A DNA stretch of 64,000 nucleotides from Carposina sasakii. Lineage: Eukaryota; Arthropoda; Insecta; Lepidoptera; Carposinidae. The notes under the pieces were generated by a model. That model searched no databases. It was not told where the DNA came from and saw nothing but the letters and a program-made list of their open reading frames with translations. This document shows positions 1 through 10,093 of this stretch, one piece after another. Every line of letters begins with the position of its first letter. Within the stretch, counting starts at the first letter, position 1. The position numbers and the translations under genes were made by a program. The DNA lies in assembly GCA_014607495.2 (NCBI GenBank), contig CP053157.1, positions 9,176,001 to 9,240,000 on the forward strand. The letters run 5' to 3'.

Positions 1-75
1 TGTACATGCATCTCTTCTTCAATGTTGTATTCCATATTTCTTTTTGTGTATGTGCAATAAAGAATAAGAATAATA
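1..75 (+). mobile_element. 3' end of a LINE (UTR tail)
   Basis: The first bases resemble the end of the LINE 3' UTRs at 58.6-58.7 kb and 32.6-32.7 kb: TGTACAT, a T-rich stretch, then a polyadenylation-like AATAAAG about 50 bases on. The element continues to the left of the window, so its body cannot be seen. This assignment rests on short matches only. Confidence 0.35.
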
Positions 76-300
76 TAACAATACTTAAAAACTATAATAT
101 TTTTAAAACGAAAAACCGACTTCCTCCCAAAACTCGAGCTTACTAAAGTAAAATTTTACTAAAGGGCAAATATATATTGCGTTAAGCCGTGTACGAAGTT
201 TAGGAGGCATAATATTGTCAGATTTATATGCCAGCAAATTATTAAATAGTCCACATGACAAAAGAGAAAAAGGACTAGTCTTCGAAATTTTACGTCTGAC

Positions 301-1008
301 AATATGATGATGATGATGATAATGATGACCTCCGACCGATTTCGGTCATGGCGACCACTTCTACTCCTAGATATTACTAAGTTGGCGTTCATGCGCTCGG
401 AGATGACATACATTTACATTGCCAATCTTCGCCCTGAACGCCCGTGCACACAGAGGACAGGTTAGTACGCCATTATTGTAATTATAGATAATGGCAGCAG
501 GAGGACGAGTCTTTAGTTCATCACGTTTAGCGTCAAGGTCAGCTTGACGCTGCTCCTCGAACTCGTGTACTTGCTTTATCACCGTCCTGCGCCACTCTGG
601 TCGTTGTGCTGCCAAAACTTCCCATTTAGATGGATCTATATTGAATCTCTTCATATGACTTTTCAGAACATCTTTGTATCTGAGGAGTTGCCCGCCGCGT
701 TTCCGCTTGCTTGCCCTCCTCCAGTTCAGAAAAGAAGATGCGCTTAGCCAATCTCTCCTCCGCGATACGAGACACATGACCGCACCACCGATGCTGCCGA
801 CGCATTAAATAGGCCTCAATGCCACTTACATTGGCTCTTCGCAATACTTCAGTATTACGCACTCGGTCGGACCATCTGATTCTCATGATGGATCGGAGGC
901 ACTTGAGGTGGAATCGATCCAGAGTGCTTATGTGGCGACGATACATGCACCACGCCTCGGAGGAATATAAGAGATTTGGCAGCACAACAGCCATGTACAC
1001 TCTTATTT
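301..1008 (-). pseudogene. Non-LTR retrotransposon RT C-terminus with terminal zinc finger
   Basis: This is the 3' part of a LINE ORF2-type endonuclease/reverse transcriptase, 5'-truncated near 1008. The first segment (about 1000 to 700) reads [15 protein letters not shown], then [11 protein letters not shown], the region after the RT core in many insect LINEs. A frameshift near 690-720 moves the reading to a second frame, which gives [18 protein letters not shown] and ends in a C2H2-like finger, CPLCARAF...CHLRAH, with the stop near 367. A short UTR and a (TCA)n tail follow at 301-330, as expected for target-primed insertion. No enzyme could be made: the catalytic RT palm is missing and the frame is broken. 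The family is clear; the clade is not. Confidence 0.8.
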
Positions 1009-1205
1009 AAGCAACATATAATTACACTGTTCCCTGTTCCCAATCATTTTGGGTCGGTGCAATATGTAGGTACTCTTCTTTCATTCATCCCTATTATCCG
1101 TCATCTCGTTATTCTCATGTCTACTTCTTCCTCTATAACCATCTTACTTCGGACACGGCTTAACACAACATATGATTTCACGACTTAACACAATTATCTT
1201 CATCT

Positions 1206-1262
1206 TCATAAGCCTATTGCAGTCCACTACTGGACGTAGGCCTCCCCCTGCCATAGGGGGAT
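1206..1262 (-). mobile_element. RTE-type LINE 3' terminal fragment
   Basis: This short piece matches the shared 3' end of RTE-type LINEs found elsewhere in the window (8.84, 13.2, 24.48 and 44.26 kb). In minus orientation it reads GGGGGAGGCCTACGTCCAGT, the codons for GEAYVQ-type sequence before the stop. Only the last ~55 bases remain. Confidence 0.6.
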
Positions 1263-1294
1263 TTGGTTACTAAAAAGTTCCACTATCTGTTTTT

Positions 1295-2030
1295 CGGTGG
1301 CTCCATCATCAGACCCTCGTTTCCTTTATATTATGTGTAGCTGATCAAAATTCTCTGTAAAAATCTAAAAACGGACTACTCGTGCCTTTTATATTTGAGG
1401 ATATCCCTAGATTCCTTAGAGATTCCATCATCAGATGTTATGTTTTATATGTAGGTGATCAAAACGCGCAGTAAAAGTATAAAAACAGACTACATGTGCC
1501 TACAATATTCGAAGATTGCCCTCGATTTCTCCAAGATCCCATCATCAGATCCTGATGTGGTGAATATGGGACCAACCTGGAAGTATACTATGACCAACTA
1601 TAAAAAAAAAATGAAATCGGTTTATAAATGACGGAGTTCTGAGGTAACAAAAATATAATAAATGAAATTGTATTAGGCGTTACAATTCGGAAGTTCAAAC
1701 ATTCACTATGGGTGCGCCCACCACCGGGCCCTACACCCTCCACTGACCCTCGGATCTGATAACTCATAATTGCGACAACAGGCACTTGCACTTGTACTTG
1801 CAATGTATCGTCTTGCATGCTAGGTGCTCGGGTCTGGTTTCTCGTGGCGATTGTAGTTAGTGCAAGTGCCTGTTGTCGCAATTATGAGTTATCAGATCCG
1901 AGGGTCAGTGGAGGGTGTAGGGCCCGGTGGTGGGCGCACCCATAGTGAATAAAATATAATAATAAAAAATAAAAATAAAAAAACATACAGACGAATTGAT
2001 AACCTCTCTTTTTGAAGTCGGTTAATAAAT
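1295..2030 (+). mobile_element. LINE 3' UTR with tandem repeats, interrupted at 1662-1950
   Basis: Two diverged tandem units of about 125 bases start with TCCATCATCAGA (near 1303 and 1427), and a third begins at about 1538. This matches the repeated 3' UTR of a CR1-like lepidopteran LINE as I recall it. The terminal segment is GACGGAGTTCTGAGGTAACA near 1630. It resumes after the inserted element as AACATACAGACGAATTGATA near 1982 and ends TTTGAAGTCGGTTAAT at about 2030. The split is explained by the insertion at 1662-1950, flanked by a 12-bp target duplication. Confidence 0.5.
1662..1950 (-). mobile_element. LINE 3'-end insertion with a ~90-bp inverted 5' arm (hairpin)
   Basis: The insertion is flanked by a perfect 12-bp direct repeat AAAATATAATAA (1650-1661 and 1951-1962). 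In minus orientation its 3' end is the 3' UTR tail ending CCTAATACAATTTCAT, also seen at 8.1, 16.3 and 41.0 kb. Bases 1703-1792 and 1859-1949 are near-perfect reverse complements (arms about 90 bases) around a loop of about 66 bases. So the 5' half is an inverted copy of the 3' half, starting at the bases complementary to CCCATAGTGAA. The direct repeats show insertion by target-primed reverse transcription rather than by a DNA transposase. Confidence 0.75.
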
Positions 2031-2140
2031 AGGAAATTTGCCGAGATTTGGCTAGTGTGTAGCTATCGGGATGAAGAATAACGTTGCCAATATGTAATTT
2101 AGAAAAGAGATGGTAAAATTCGTCATCCGAGTGTTGGACC

Positions 2141-2235
2141 CGGTGGCTTAGTAGTTATAGCGGCTGGCACGGTTTGCAGTGGTCGTGGGTTCGATTCCCA
2201 CTCGGGTAAAGATTTTTTTCCATTTTCTTTATTAA
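2141..2235 (+). mobile_element. tRNA-derived SINE (GGTTCGATTCCCACTCGGG type)
   Basis: The head looks tRNA-like. It has a box-A-like TGGCTTAGTAGTTATAG, a T-arm with a perfect 5-bp stem (GTGGG-TTCGATT-CCCAC, box B) and acceptor-like ends ACCCGG/TCGGGT that pair. The anticodon arm does not fold convincingly, so this is not a working tRNA gene. It continues into a T-rich tail ending CTTTATTAAT. A 5'-truncated copy of the same unit, with clean target duplications, lies at 61011-61085. Confidence 0.65.
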
Positions 2236-2520
2236 TAATTTTATAATATAAATAGGGACATAAAGTGAAAATCTATGTTTAACTACCGGCCGCACAAGAC
2301 ATCGCCCGTGTGAACTTTATGCACTACTTACGGTTGAGTACTCTGCTAATGTAACTTTAGCTACACGTGGTAAAAATACGTTCAGTATTTTTTCCTTTAT
2401 TCCCACTTGTGTAAATGACTAACAAAACTCTTTTCAACTTTCTTATTTATAACGATATTAATAATATTTTCCACCAATTTCCCTGATTGTAAGTCGTAGC
2501 AAGCTCTTCCATATTTTCAG

Positions 2521-2601
2521 CATCCGTGACCAAAATCTGTGTGCACGACCAGCTGGAATGAGTTCACAAAGTGGAACTACATCGTTGCTCCACCCACTTC
2601 A
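2521..2601 (+). CDS. Candidate internal coding exon (unknown protein)
   Basis: An 81-base stretch is bounded by a pyrimidine-rich acceptor (TTCCATATTTTCAG, ending 2520) and a consensus donor (TTCA|GTAAGT at 2602). One frame is open throughout (IRDQNLCARPAGMSSQSG then TTSLLHPL); the other two contain stops. Entry is one base into a codon and exit leaves two bases. The stretch is less AT-rich than its surroundings. I recognise no domain. It could be an exon of a host gene running through the repeats, or chance. Compatibility of phase with the other candidate exons cannot be shown. Confidence 0.3.
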
Positions 2602-3202
2602 GTAAGTGCTTTTCTTGGTACAGGTGTACCGAGCATGGCGAGGAAGACTGTTGATTGAAATCGTGTAAACATATGTATAATCCGAATGATCATTTCATTA
2701 ATGGTTGGTAATTAGCTAGCAGTTCAATAGCGAATTTCATAGTTTTTGACGTGGCACTAGCCATAGTATAGGTAGTTTTCTTTAATGATAGCATTTTCCT
2801 AACGATAGGTTTTTACATTTTAGCTGCTACTGTACAGCAGTAGATGTCTTTCGGCTGATCTTTGGGTTTTTCCTTTCTACATGACATTCGCGGAAATATT
2901 ATGGACTAAGTAATTTAAAAAAATTATGTACATACCTAAAAACAACAGCAAGTATTATATCCCCTCTTAAATATTAAAAAAAATCGTGTAGTAAGTGTAA
3001 TTTTAAAAACTGCAATATTAGTGAAATGAAAACGAAGAGTGCGGTTAAATTTCCGCAATTCTGTCGACAAATAGCAGGTGGTATTTTCAGGACTCTCTTT
3101 CAGTATTTATTACAGGACGTTAACTGGTAGAAGGACATTGTTTGAAAGAGTGTTTAGGTTTGTCCTTTTCGACAGTTGGAATTCGTAACTTTTTTACTTA
3201 TA

Positions 3203-3439
3203 CAGGGTGTAACGTAAAGGGTATGATATGATATAGAAAACCTATTTCTAAAATTTAAGACTCGAAATCACATGCTTATTTTTCAAGATTGTATGAACAT
3301 TCCTGAGTTGTTTAGGAATTCTCCATGCTACCTGGAAAAATAAACATGTGATTTAGAGTCTGAAATTTTGTGGATAGGTTCCTTTTAGTGGGCTATTTAC
3401 ATAGCTTTTCGCTTAACATACCCCTTTTGTTACATCCTG
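3203..3439. mobile_element. Foldback MITE with CAGGGTG ends and TA duplication
   Basis: The ends read TA|CAGGGTGTAACG and GTTACATCCTG|TA, giving a TA target duplication (3201-3202 and 3440-3441) as for mariner/Tc1-type elements. The inverted repeat continues inwards: AAATTTAAGACTCGAAATCA near 3257 pairs with TGATTTAGAGTCTGAAATTT near 3349. The 237-bp element is therefore almost one long hairpin. It has no coding capacity. Confidence 0.7.
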
Positions 3440-3444
3440 TATAG

Positions 3445-3625
3445 GTATGTGCACATGGCTGTATTCCCAAATAAGATTAGCCAGAGATACAGGATCATCA
3501 AGGAGATACCATAGTCACAGGGCCTACTATCCCATCTAGGGGGCATCCCCAAGGGGCATGGGTCAAGACAGCCACAGTTAATTTGTTAACGATCAGTGAC
3601 AAGACTTTCTTTTACGAGTGAGTGA
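3445..3625 (-). repeat. Dispersed repeat 'X', degenerate copy
   Basis: This belongs to a family I call X here. In its forward sense X contains TGTCGTAAGAGTCGACTAAG, CAGGCGATAAGC, TCACTGATCATTTACATCTG and CTGGCTACCCCATTTTGGGA, and it ends in a (TATG)n tail. This copy keeps the terminal part, TGTATTCCCAAATAAGATTAG (first 20 bases match best), and the GATCAGTGACAAG motif. The (TATG)n tail suggests a LINE 3' UTR or a SINE. X has no visible coding capacity. Confidence 0.5.
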
Positions 3626-3701
3626 ACTGTGTACTTATCCGTATTTTTGTATACAGTTGTTAACTGTTCCAAATAAATCTATACCAATCTATATATCTAT
3701 A

Positions 3702-4227
3702 TCTATACTAATATTATAAAGAGGTAAACTTTCATTGTTTGTATGTTTATTTGTTTGTTTGGCTCCGATTTGAAATCAGACCTGGATGACTGAATACGGG
3801 AAGGCGACCAACGGGAATTCTATATTTTATACGAAAACCGCTATACATATGAAGCTGAAATCGGGCATATATGTTCATTGGGGACAGCGAAGGAGTACTA
3901 AAAACAGATTTTCCGAAATTCCCACGGGAAGGGAACAAACGGGAATTCATAATTTTTACGAAAACCGCTATACATATGAAGCGGAAATTGGGCATATATG
4001 TTCATTAGGGACTGCGAGGAAGCACTAAGAACGGATTTTCCGAAATTCCCACGGGAAGGTGACTACGGACGGCTATTTTTACGAAGCTAGGATTCTATGA
4101 GGAAGCTCTAAATTTATACGGGAAGGGGAACGGAGTTCCAAATTTTTACGAAAACCGCTGTACCTACATATGAAGTTGTAGCTAATGTACTGATATGTAC
4201 CGAAGCGAAGCGAGGGCGGGCCACTTG
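3702..4227 (+). mobile_element. Non-autonomous Helitron with internal tandem repeats
   Basis: The 5' end TCTATACTAATATTATAAAG follows an A, and the 3' end is GGGCGGGCCACTTG, a decayed CTAG-type terminus before T. The interior has about 2.5 tandem units of roughly 150 bases; each includes GAAAACCGCTATACATATGA, GGGCATATATGTTCATT and TTCCGAAATTCCCACGGGAA. It has no Rep/helicase coding capacity. The short open frames on both strands at 3747-4028 are products of this repeat and are not genes. Confidence 0.65.
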
Positions 4228-4239
4228 TAAATAAATAAA

Positions 4240-4335
4240 GTTGCTAGCTCATCGCATGAGAGAATGCCCAAGTTCCTTAGTCGTCTCTTATGACGTGCAC
4301 AGAAGGAGACGCATCTGATGTATTCTAGTGAAGTA
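4240..4335 (-). repeat. Dispersed repeat 'X', 5' portion
   Basis: This copy carries GCTAGCTCATCGCATGAGAG, AATGCCCAAGTTCCTTAGTC, CTCTTATGACGTGCACAGA and GTATTCTAGTGAAG, the characteristic half of X without the (TATG)n-tailed end. It abuts the RTE fragment that begins at about 4336. Confidence 0.6.
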
Positions 4336-4680
4336 CGGCATGCTTGGGATCTCTCTGCGTGATAGAATCAGAAATGAGGAGATCCGCAGACATACAAAGA
4401 TCACCGGCATAGCTGAACGGTCCAGCAAGCTGAAGTGGCAATGGGCAGGGCACATATGTAGCTCGAAGAACTGATGGCCGATGGAGTCGGGAAAGTTCTA
4501 GAGTGGATACCACGTATCGGCAAGCGCAGCGTGGGAAGGCCACCCGCGAGGTGGACGGATGACCTGGTCAAGGTTGCGGACGTCGGTTGGATGCAGGCTG
4601 CTTCCGACCGGTCGGAGTGGAGGTTGTTGGGGGAGGCCTATGTCCAACAGTGGACTTCTCAGGGCTGTAAATGATGATGA
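4336..4680 (+). pseudogene. RTE-type LINE, reverse transcriptase C-terminus
   Basis: This is the last ~110 codons of an RTE-type endonuclease/reverse transcriptase. The first frame reads RDRIRNEEIRRHTKITGIAE then LKWQWAGHI. A frameshift near 4460-4474 follows, and the second frame reads KVLEWIPRIGKRSVGRPPAR, WTDDLV and GEAYVQQWTS before the stop at 4672-4674. A TGATGATGA tail follows directly, as RTE 3' ends do. The catalytic palm is absent because of 5' truncation. Related copies lie at 18.9-20.4 kb (plus) and 24.5-24.8 kb (minus); this copy is closer to the family consensus than the 20 kb one. Confidence 0.85.
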
Positions 4681-4689
4681 CGGCATCAG

Positions 4690-6710
4690 TACAGGATTTT
4701 TAACATGATGTAATGATACCGAGAATGCTACCGCGATGTTTTGTATAGAAATATTAATAAGTTTTATCGCTGTAGCAATAGTACAGCTTTTAACTTTATT
4801 TACTTCAGCTGTAATTTAATTCATTACGTAACAGAAGTTGTGTTCATTATGTAACATAAGGATTCATTTAATGGTTTCAAAAAGAGACTATTTAAACAAA
4901 TAAAAGATCAAAGCAAACGTAGGTACTAATTTCTTGCTAGAACTTGTGCAAAGAAAATCTCTTAGCAACACGAACTGCCAGTAACCCGATGCTGGGGAGA
5001 AATGAGTTAGCAAAGTGATCCTACCCCTACTTTATGTCTGTACTTGTACTTAGCTCCAGGTGTATTGGACGAGAACGTAATAAGAACTTTTCTAAAAATT
5101 TCAGAAAGTGGTGGTTTAAATTATAAGCTACAAGAATTGATGTATTAACTAGGGCACAACAACCAACACCAAGTCTACAGACTAAGAAGAAAATAAAATT
5201 TAGGTTTATTATTGTACCTAGAAGACAATATAGTCAATTATGACCGTCATACTTATTGTATATTGCCATATTGTAAGTTTAAAATATCTTAATTTATAAA
5301 GCTGGAAATAATTAGCTACGAGTATATTAGTTGATGTACAAAGTACGTTTCGAAAAAGCAAGCCTTCTCGAGACCGTCGTCGCAAGACTCAAAGAACGGT
5401 AGAGGTAACAAAGTTAAACTACTTGGAATTTGTTGAGTGCTGGATACTGTAAGGTATACCTAGGTACAAACTGAAATCTATAGCTACTATATCCATAGAT
5501 AGATATATATACTATAGCTACTACCTCTACCTAAAATACAGATTGTAGGAGCCTCCACATGTTTAATTTATCAAAGTGCTTATCCAATTTTTTTTTCGCT
5601 TGTGTGTTTTTATTGAATTTGTGAACGAATTTTTTACGAATCAGATGAATTGAAATAAATTATGATATAATTTGTCTTAGTATATTTTAAATTAAAATTC
5701 AATTATGTACATTTGATAGATTTTATGTATTTAAAATTGTATAATCTGTTTATCGTTAATCTCTCGGATAATAATATTACCGTAATGCTTTACAACATTA
5801 TGATCGTCGGAACTGTAACTGAAAGGATTTAATTAAAATCCTAATAAGGACGAAAAGTACAATACCTAAGGGCCTATGTCAGTTTAAATTTACTTTTTCA
5901 TACAGAAAAGAATGATTGGGTTGTATTTTGGTTTTATATTTTATTTAGAGTATACATAAAATTAAGCCAAATATAAACAGATATATTTGATTTATATCCT
6001 TTTATCTAGCAAGATTTGCCAGAGAAAAAAATATCGTGCCCAGTGTGGTAAGAAGATCCCCAATATTCCATCCAATCTAACTGTTTTTAATAAATATTTA
6101 AATAAAAAGACAAAACCTTCCGACAACACGAAATGTCGTCTAACATTAATCAGGGTTCACTTTGGCTGTGACCCAACGTCCTCACTTCCTTCATTTGTAT
6201 TTACTGAGAGAGTTTCAGGACATTAATCATAGCGTTTTGATGAATGAAAGCATTTGATTCTTTTTAATCTTAAAATAGCAATGAATTTAGGGGTTCTGTC
6301 TAAAGCGAAATAGTTTTAGTTAAGTTACGATTGCAACAAACAAAAATGAAGTTTTAAGTTTTTATGTAATAAGTCAAGTAGATCATCTGTTAGTCAAGTT
6401 GAGTAAAAATAAGAATGTATGTACAACAGAGAATCCATTATGCCATGGAAGCCAGAAAATCAGCCCCTATGATATACAAAGCTTGACATCAACGGGATAA
6501 ATTACATATTCTGTTTGGCAGTACAACAGAAATTCAGTTCAACGTAAAAACGCATCTCATAAATTACATCAATTTGTTCTTTCCTACGTTCATCGCGTCG
6601 ATCGTTTACTTTTATCAAGTACGTATTTTTGTCGCGTGTGGACGAATTAACTGGATGTTGTCGGCTTTCGAGTATTTCGACAGGTTTCGACACAGTATGA
6701 AGTAGCTACC
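4690..6710. other. AT-rich sequence without recognised features
   Basis: No repeat copy, splice-bounded open frame or RNA gene was recognised here. The open frame at 5987-6226 is short, AT-driven and unlike any family I know, so it is left unannotated. Confidence 0.5.
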
Positions 6711-6714
6711 GGGA

Positions 6715-6812
6715 CTGACTCGGAAATTTTCTCAGGCGATAAGTTAGCGACTTGTCACTGATCATTTACATCTGTCCTCGCTATGTTAAACGTGGCTGTG
6801 GGATCTTCTTTG
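6715..6812 (+). repeat. Dispersed repeat 'X', partial
   Basis: It contains TCTCAGGCGATAAGTTAGCG, ACTTGTCACTGATCATTTAC, ATCTGTCC and GTGGCTGTGGGATCTTCTTT in the forward sense of X. It breaks off at the MITE that begins near 6813. Confidence 0.6.
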
Positions 6813-7162
6813 CCACCCTTTACGAAGGGTACGTACTCTATACATTAAATAAAGTAAGTTTATGCAAAAAAAACTGAAAAACTATGTACTTAATAAAAAA
6901 AAAGTTGATCGGGCGAAATTTATAGTGTCCAGTGTCTATGCTAGTTTTTTTATAGACAGATATAAATTATTTCTCGTGAAAAAATTTTACTACGCGCGTC
7001 TATGTGCATTTGTGCAGAAAAACGCAGTCTATTTACTCAACTTTGGACCCTAATATCTTAGGAACCAGAAACTTCCCAGGTGTGCTTCCATGGAGGAAAA
7101 TGATCGTGATGCTGAGGAGATTCCGTAGTTTTCGGGAACGTTGACGACCAAAAAACACCCTG
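6813..7162 (+). mobile_element. Mariner-type MITE, left end missing
   Basis: This is the same family as 53611-53985 and 50977-51311. It shares CTTTACGAAGGGTACGTACT, CGCAGTCTATTTACTCAACT, TCGTGATGCTGAGGAGATTC and the right terminus GACCAAAAAACACCCTG followed by TA. The left CAGGGTG terminus is missing where it meets repeat X. The 63-codon open frame at 6862-7053 is incidental. Confidence 0.65.
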
Positions 7163-7227
7163 TATACTTTTATTATTTAGATTAATATTTATTTAGAATA
7201 AAGAATATTTTTTTATATTCTTTATTA

Positions 7228-7290
7228 TACAGGCCTGGCTACCCCATTTCGGGAATGCGGCAATGTATTTATGTATGTATGTAACCTTAT
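7228..7290 (+). repeat. Dispersed repeat 'X', 3' end with (TATG)n tail
   Basis: It carries CCTGGCTACCCCATTTCGGG followed by TATTTATGTATGTATGTA. This is the best example of how X ends, which argues that the (TATG)n side is its 3' end. Confidence 0.55.
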
Positions 7291-7718
7291 ACAAATAATG
7301 ATGTCCAACCAATGCAAAAGCTGCATATATCTCTGCTGTTGACAACTACGATTTATAGGAAATTAAAAGCTGAGAGAAAATATATGTTTTAAATTTTCGA
7401 CACTTGTGCACTTGTTCATGGACTTGAATAAATGAACACACGCCTTGTAAAGCAGATGTTATACGATTTGTTATCGAAAAGTGCAATTATGAACGTATTT
7501 AAATATCTTTTTACAGCGTTGTGTTGTATTTTTACGACAAAAGAGCTCAATAATATATGATACTCTTACTAAAACAATATACTTAACCTATGTAAATATA
7601 GCAAAACATATCCAAAATATATCCAGTAATGGCTATAGATAATAAATACGTCCGAAAAAACAACTCACCAATTGTTTCAATAATTATTTAATCTGATTAG
7701 GGTACAGAATAAAAAAAA

Positions 7719-8125
7719 ATACGAATAGAAAATTGCCTGCAACTCCTCCACCACTGGCAACGTGGCCAAAAGGCTGACAGAAAAAAATATTTTACTTTTT
7801 CTCTATTACACCCAAATTATTCAGAATAATTAGTGGTTTACTAATTTACTAATTTCTATAATCCTGAGGATGCCACGGTTGTTGGCGAAACATATGTAGA
7901 TTATTTATCTAGTTTTTGATTTCGGAATAGTGCAATGTATTGTCTTGCATGCTAGGTGCTCGGGTCTGGTTTCTCGTGGCGATTGTAGTTAGTGCAAGTG
8001 CCTGTTTTCGCAGTTATGAGTTATCAGATCCGAGGGTCAGTGGAGGGTGTAGGGCCCGGTGGTGGGCGCACCCATAGTGAATGTTTGAACTTCCGAATTG
8101 TAACGCCTAATACAATTTCATTTAT
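7719..8125 (+). mobile_element. LINE 3' end with 5' inversion (twin-priming type)
   Basis: Bases about 7836-8125 are the 3' UTR in plus sense. They include TTGCATGCTAGGTGCTCGGG, GGGCCCGGTGGTGGGCGCAC and the terminus CCTAATACAATTTCATTTAT. Bases 7719-7790 are the end of the same LINE's ORF in minus sense, coding for SLLATLPVVEELQAIFYS; compare plus-strand 41585-41640. The ORF end is therefore inverted relative to its own UTR, the hallmark of a 5' inversion during reverse transcription. I could not identify target duplications. Confidence 0.6.
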
Positions 8126-8348
8126 AAAACACCCAAACGTATAAAAACAAGTTTTACAATACTATCAACAACTTCTTGGAACATGAAATAATTCTCAATA
8201 CAAAGTTTATTTCTCGCTTCCGTTTCCGGGCGGAACAAAATTGAAGTTGGCCCAAAATCGGTCGAGTGAACAGGCTAGTCCGACATTTACTTACAAATTC
8301 AGTAGTATATTGAATCCTCGCTAATATAGGTAAATAAATATAAATATT

Positions 8349-8523
8349 CACACACTTGTCTTGTGCCGTGGGTACTAAGCAACGGTATATAAATATATAC
8401 ATAAGTATAGAAACATAACAAACATCGATATTCATCATATCAATGTTTGCACCTACCGGGATTCAAACCCGAGATCTATGGCGTCGCAGGCAGGGCCACT
8501 ACCAACTCACCAATCGGCCGTCC
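8349..8523 (-). mobile_element. tRNA-headed SINE (GGGTTCGAATCCCGGTAGGTGC family)
   Basis: Read on the minus strand it starts at GACGGCCGATTGGTGAG, passes a T-arm-like TCGGGTTTGAATCCCGGTAG, then GTGCAAACATTGATATGATG, and ends TACCCACGGCACAAGAC. Other copies lie at 29.2, 59.2 and 59.5 kb, and tail fragments at 12.6 and 54.4 kb. An internal tRNA-like promoter is inferred from the box-B-like GTTTGAATCC. Confidence 0.65.
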
Positions 8524-8837
8524 AGTGTATATTATAAATGTAAAAGTTTACTCGATTCTCTGTATTTCACTAGGTACATATAAAACATAGTCGCTTACCG
8601 CTGTCCGTCTGTCCCTATGTATGCTAAGATCTAAGGTTAAATGGTAACTACAGAAGGGTATTATAAAGTCATACGAAATGTTTAAACAAAAAAAAACAGA
8701 TATTCGTTGAAACACCATCACGTATTCCCCAGTCTATCATTAAATTGTCATGAAACTTCAAAGTTTATAAGACGGTTGTGAAAATTAAAGAACCACCAGT
8801 GTACCACAAATGGTTGTTAATGGACAACGGTAATTGT

Positions 8838-9098
8838 GACTCATCATCAGCCTATTACAGTCCACTGCTGAACGTAGGCCTCCCCCAGGGCACGCCACAA
8901 GACTGCCATGGGGGGTATTTGCCCATAGTCACCACGCTGGGCAGGCGGATTGGTGACCGCAGTTTGTATTTTGGACTATGTTGTCAACATGGGAGGCGCT
9001 GCTGCCCACCTCCCGGATACCCTTAATCGCCTCGTACGATACTCACGGGCAGACATGGGGTGGTACGAATTCTACTCTGCCGGCACCACGCGGCCAAT
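8838..9098 (-). mobile_element. RTE-type LINE 3' end (non-coding variant)
   Basis: It contains CATCATCAGCCTATTACAGT, CCACTGCTGAACGTAGGCCT and then GGGAGGCGCTGCTGCCCACC, ATACTCACGGGCAGACATGG and CACGCGGCC. The same layout recurs at 13199-13421. Only the 3' UTR-like part is present. The small open frame inside it at 8778-9026 is not a gene. Confidence 0.65.
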
Positions 9099-9109
9099 TA
9101 TAATAATTG

Positions 9110-10090
9110 TGACTATACAATAAATTAAATGATTTTCTTAGATAACATGATGACATCACTAGTGTTATCTATATGTACACCTATATATAAGTAATATTGG
9201 TATAATCTATACCGCTCTCAATAAGAGATTGAAAACCGCCAAAGATACCTAAAACCTAAAAGTATGAACAAAATGAATAAACTTTATACCATTGTGTAAT
9301 CAAAGACGGTGTTTGGTTTTCCAGAGGCACAAAATGGAATCCAAGTCAGAAATATATTCTCAGGGGCGTGTGTAGTAAGAAAATATTCTTTCCTGGTCCT
9401 TTTATAGCTAGACAGTTTAAATTTTCCATATTCCTTTGGGGATTCGATGCTGGATGTTGCGTTCTTTGACATTCTGGAAAACTCCTTGGTATTTATAATT
9501 ACCTGTAGTATACCTCTAAATTATTTGAGGTGATACGTGTTTGTCTTATATTGATATTTTTGCTTGCACCTGCATATTCAAACGTTCTTGGTTTTTCAAT
9601 GTTATTTCAATAGTGTCAAACATATTGAATATTATGCAAAATTTCGCAAGTTTTTCATATGAGTATTTCAAAAGTAGATTGTTTCCGCATAATTTGTCCT
9701 TCCATATAACCTGTCATAATATACTTTCCACAAAACATAAACTTAGCATTTCTTATTCTTAGTGGAACATGCTTTTAACTGTTAAATAATATATTTTTTA
9801 TTTTAAACCCTCTTTCCATAAAAGCTCTGGATAGAAATAATAGAGTAAAACAAGTTCAGATAGCTTTTTCTCGTGCAGTTAGAAGATAGCCACCGCTGCT
9901 TCCGGCACTCTGCACCCCGGAGATGGATCGTTTATCAGTATATCGACATAGCACACGCACACTGTTACTTATTACTACATACAAAGATCCATATGCTAGT
10001 TACTGATAAGCTTACTCATAGTAGAGCGTAATTCTAATCTGTCTACGAGTACATTTTGCACAAAAGAAAAATTACTTACCTACTTATTAG
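9110..10090. other. No recognised features
   Basis: AT-rich DNA with short, low-complexity open frames (9284-9472 minus, 9541-9762 plus) that show no domain, splice context or repeat similarity I can recognise. Confidence 0.5.
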
Positions 10091-10093
10091 ACA

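Noticed and set aside
2141..2212. Functional tRNA gene
   Set aside because: The T-arm and acceptor pair, but the anticodon arm does not fold and the sequence continues into a repeat tail shared with 61011-61085.
3747..4028. 82- and 80-codon frames on opposite strands
   Set aside because: They arise from tandem repeats inside the Helitron at 3702-4227.
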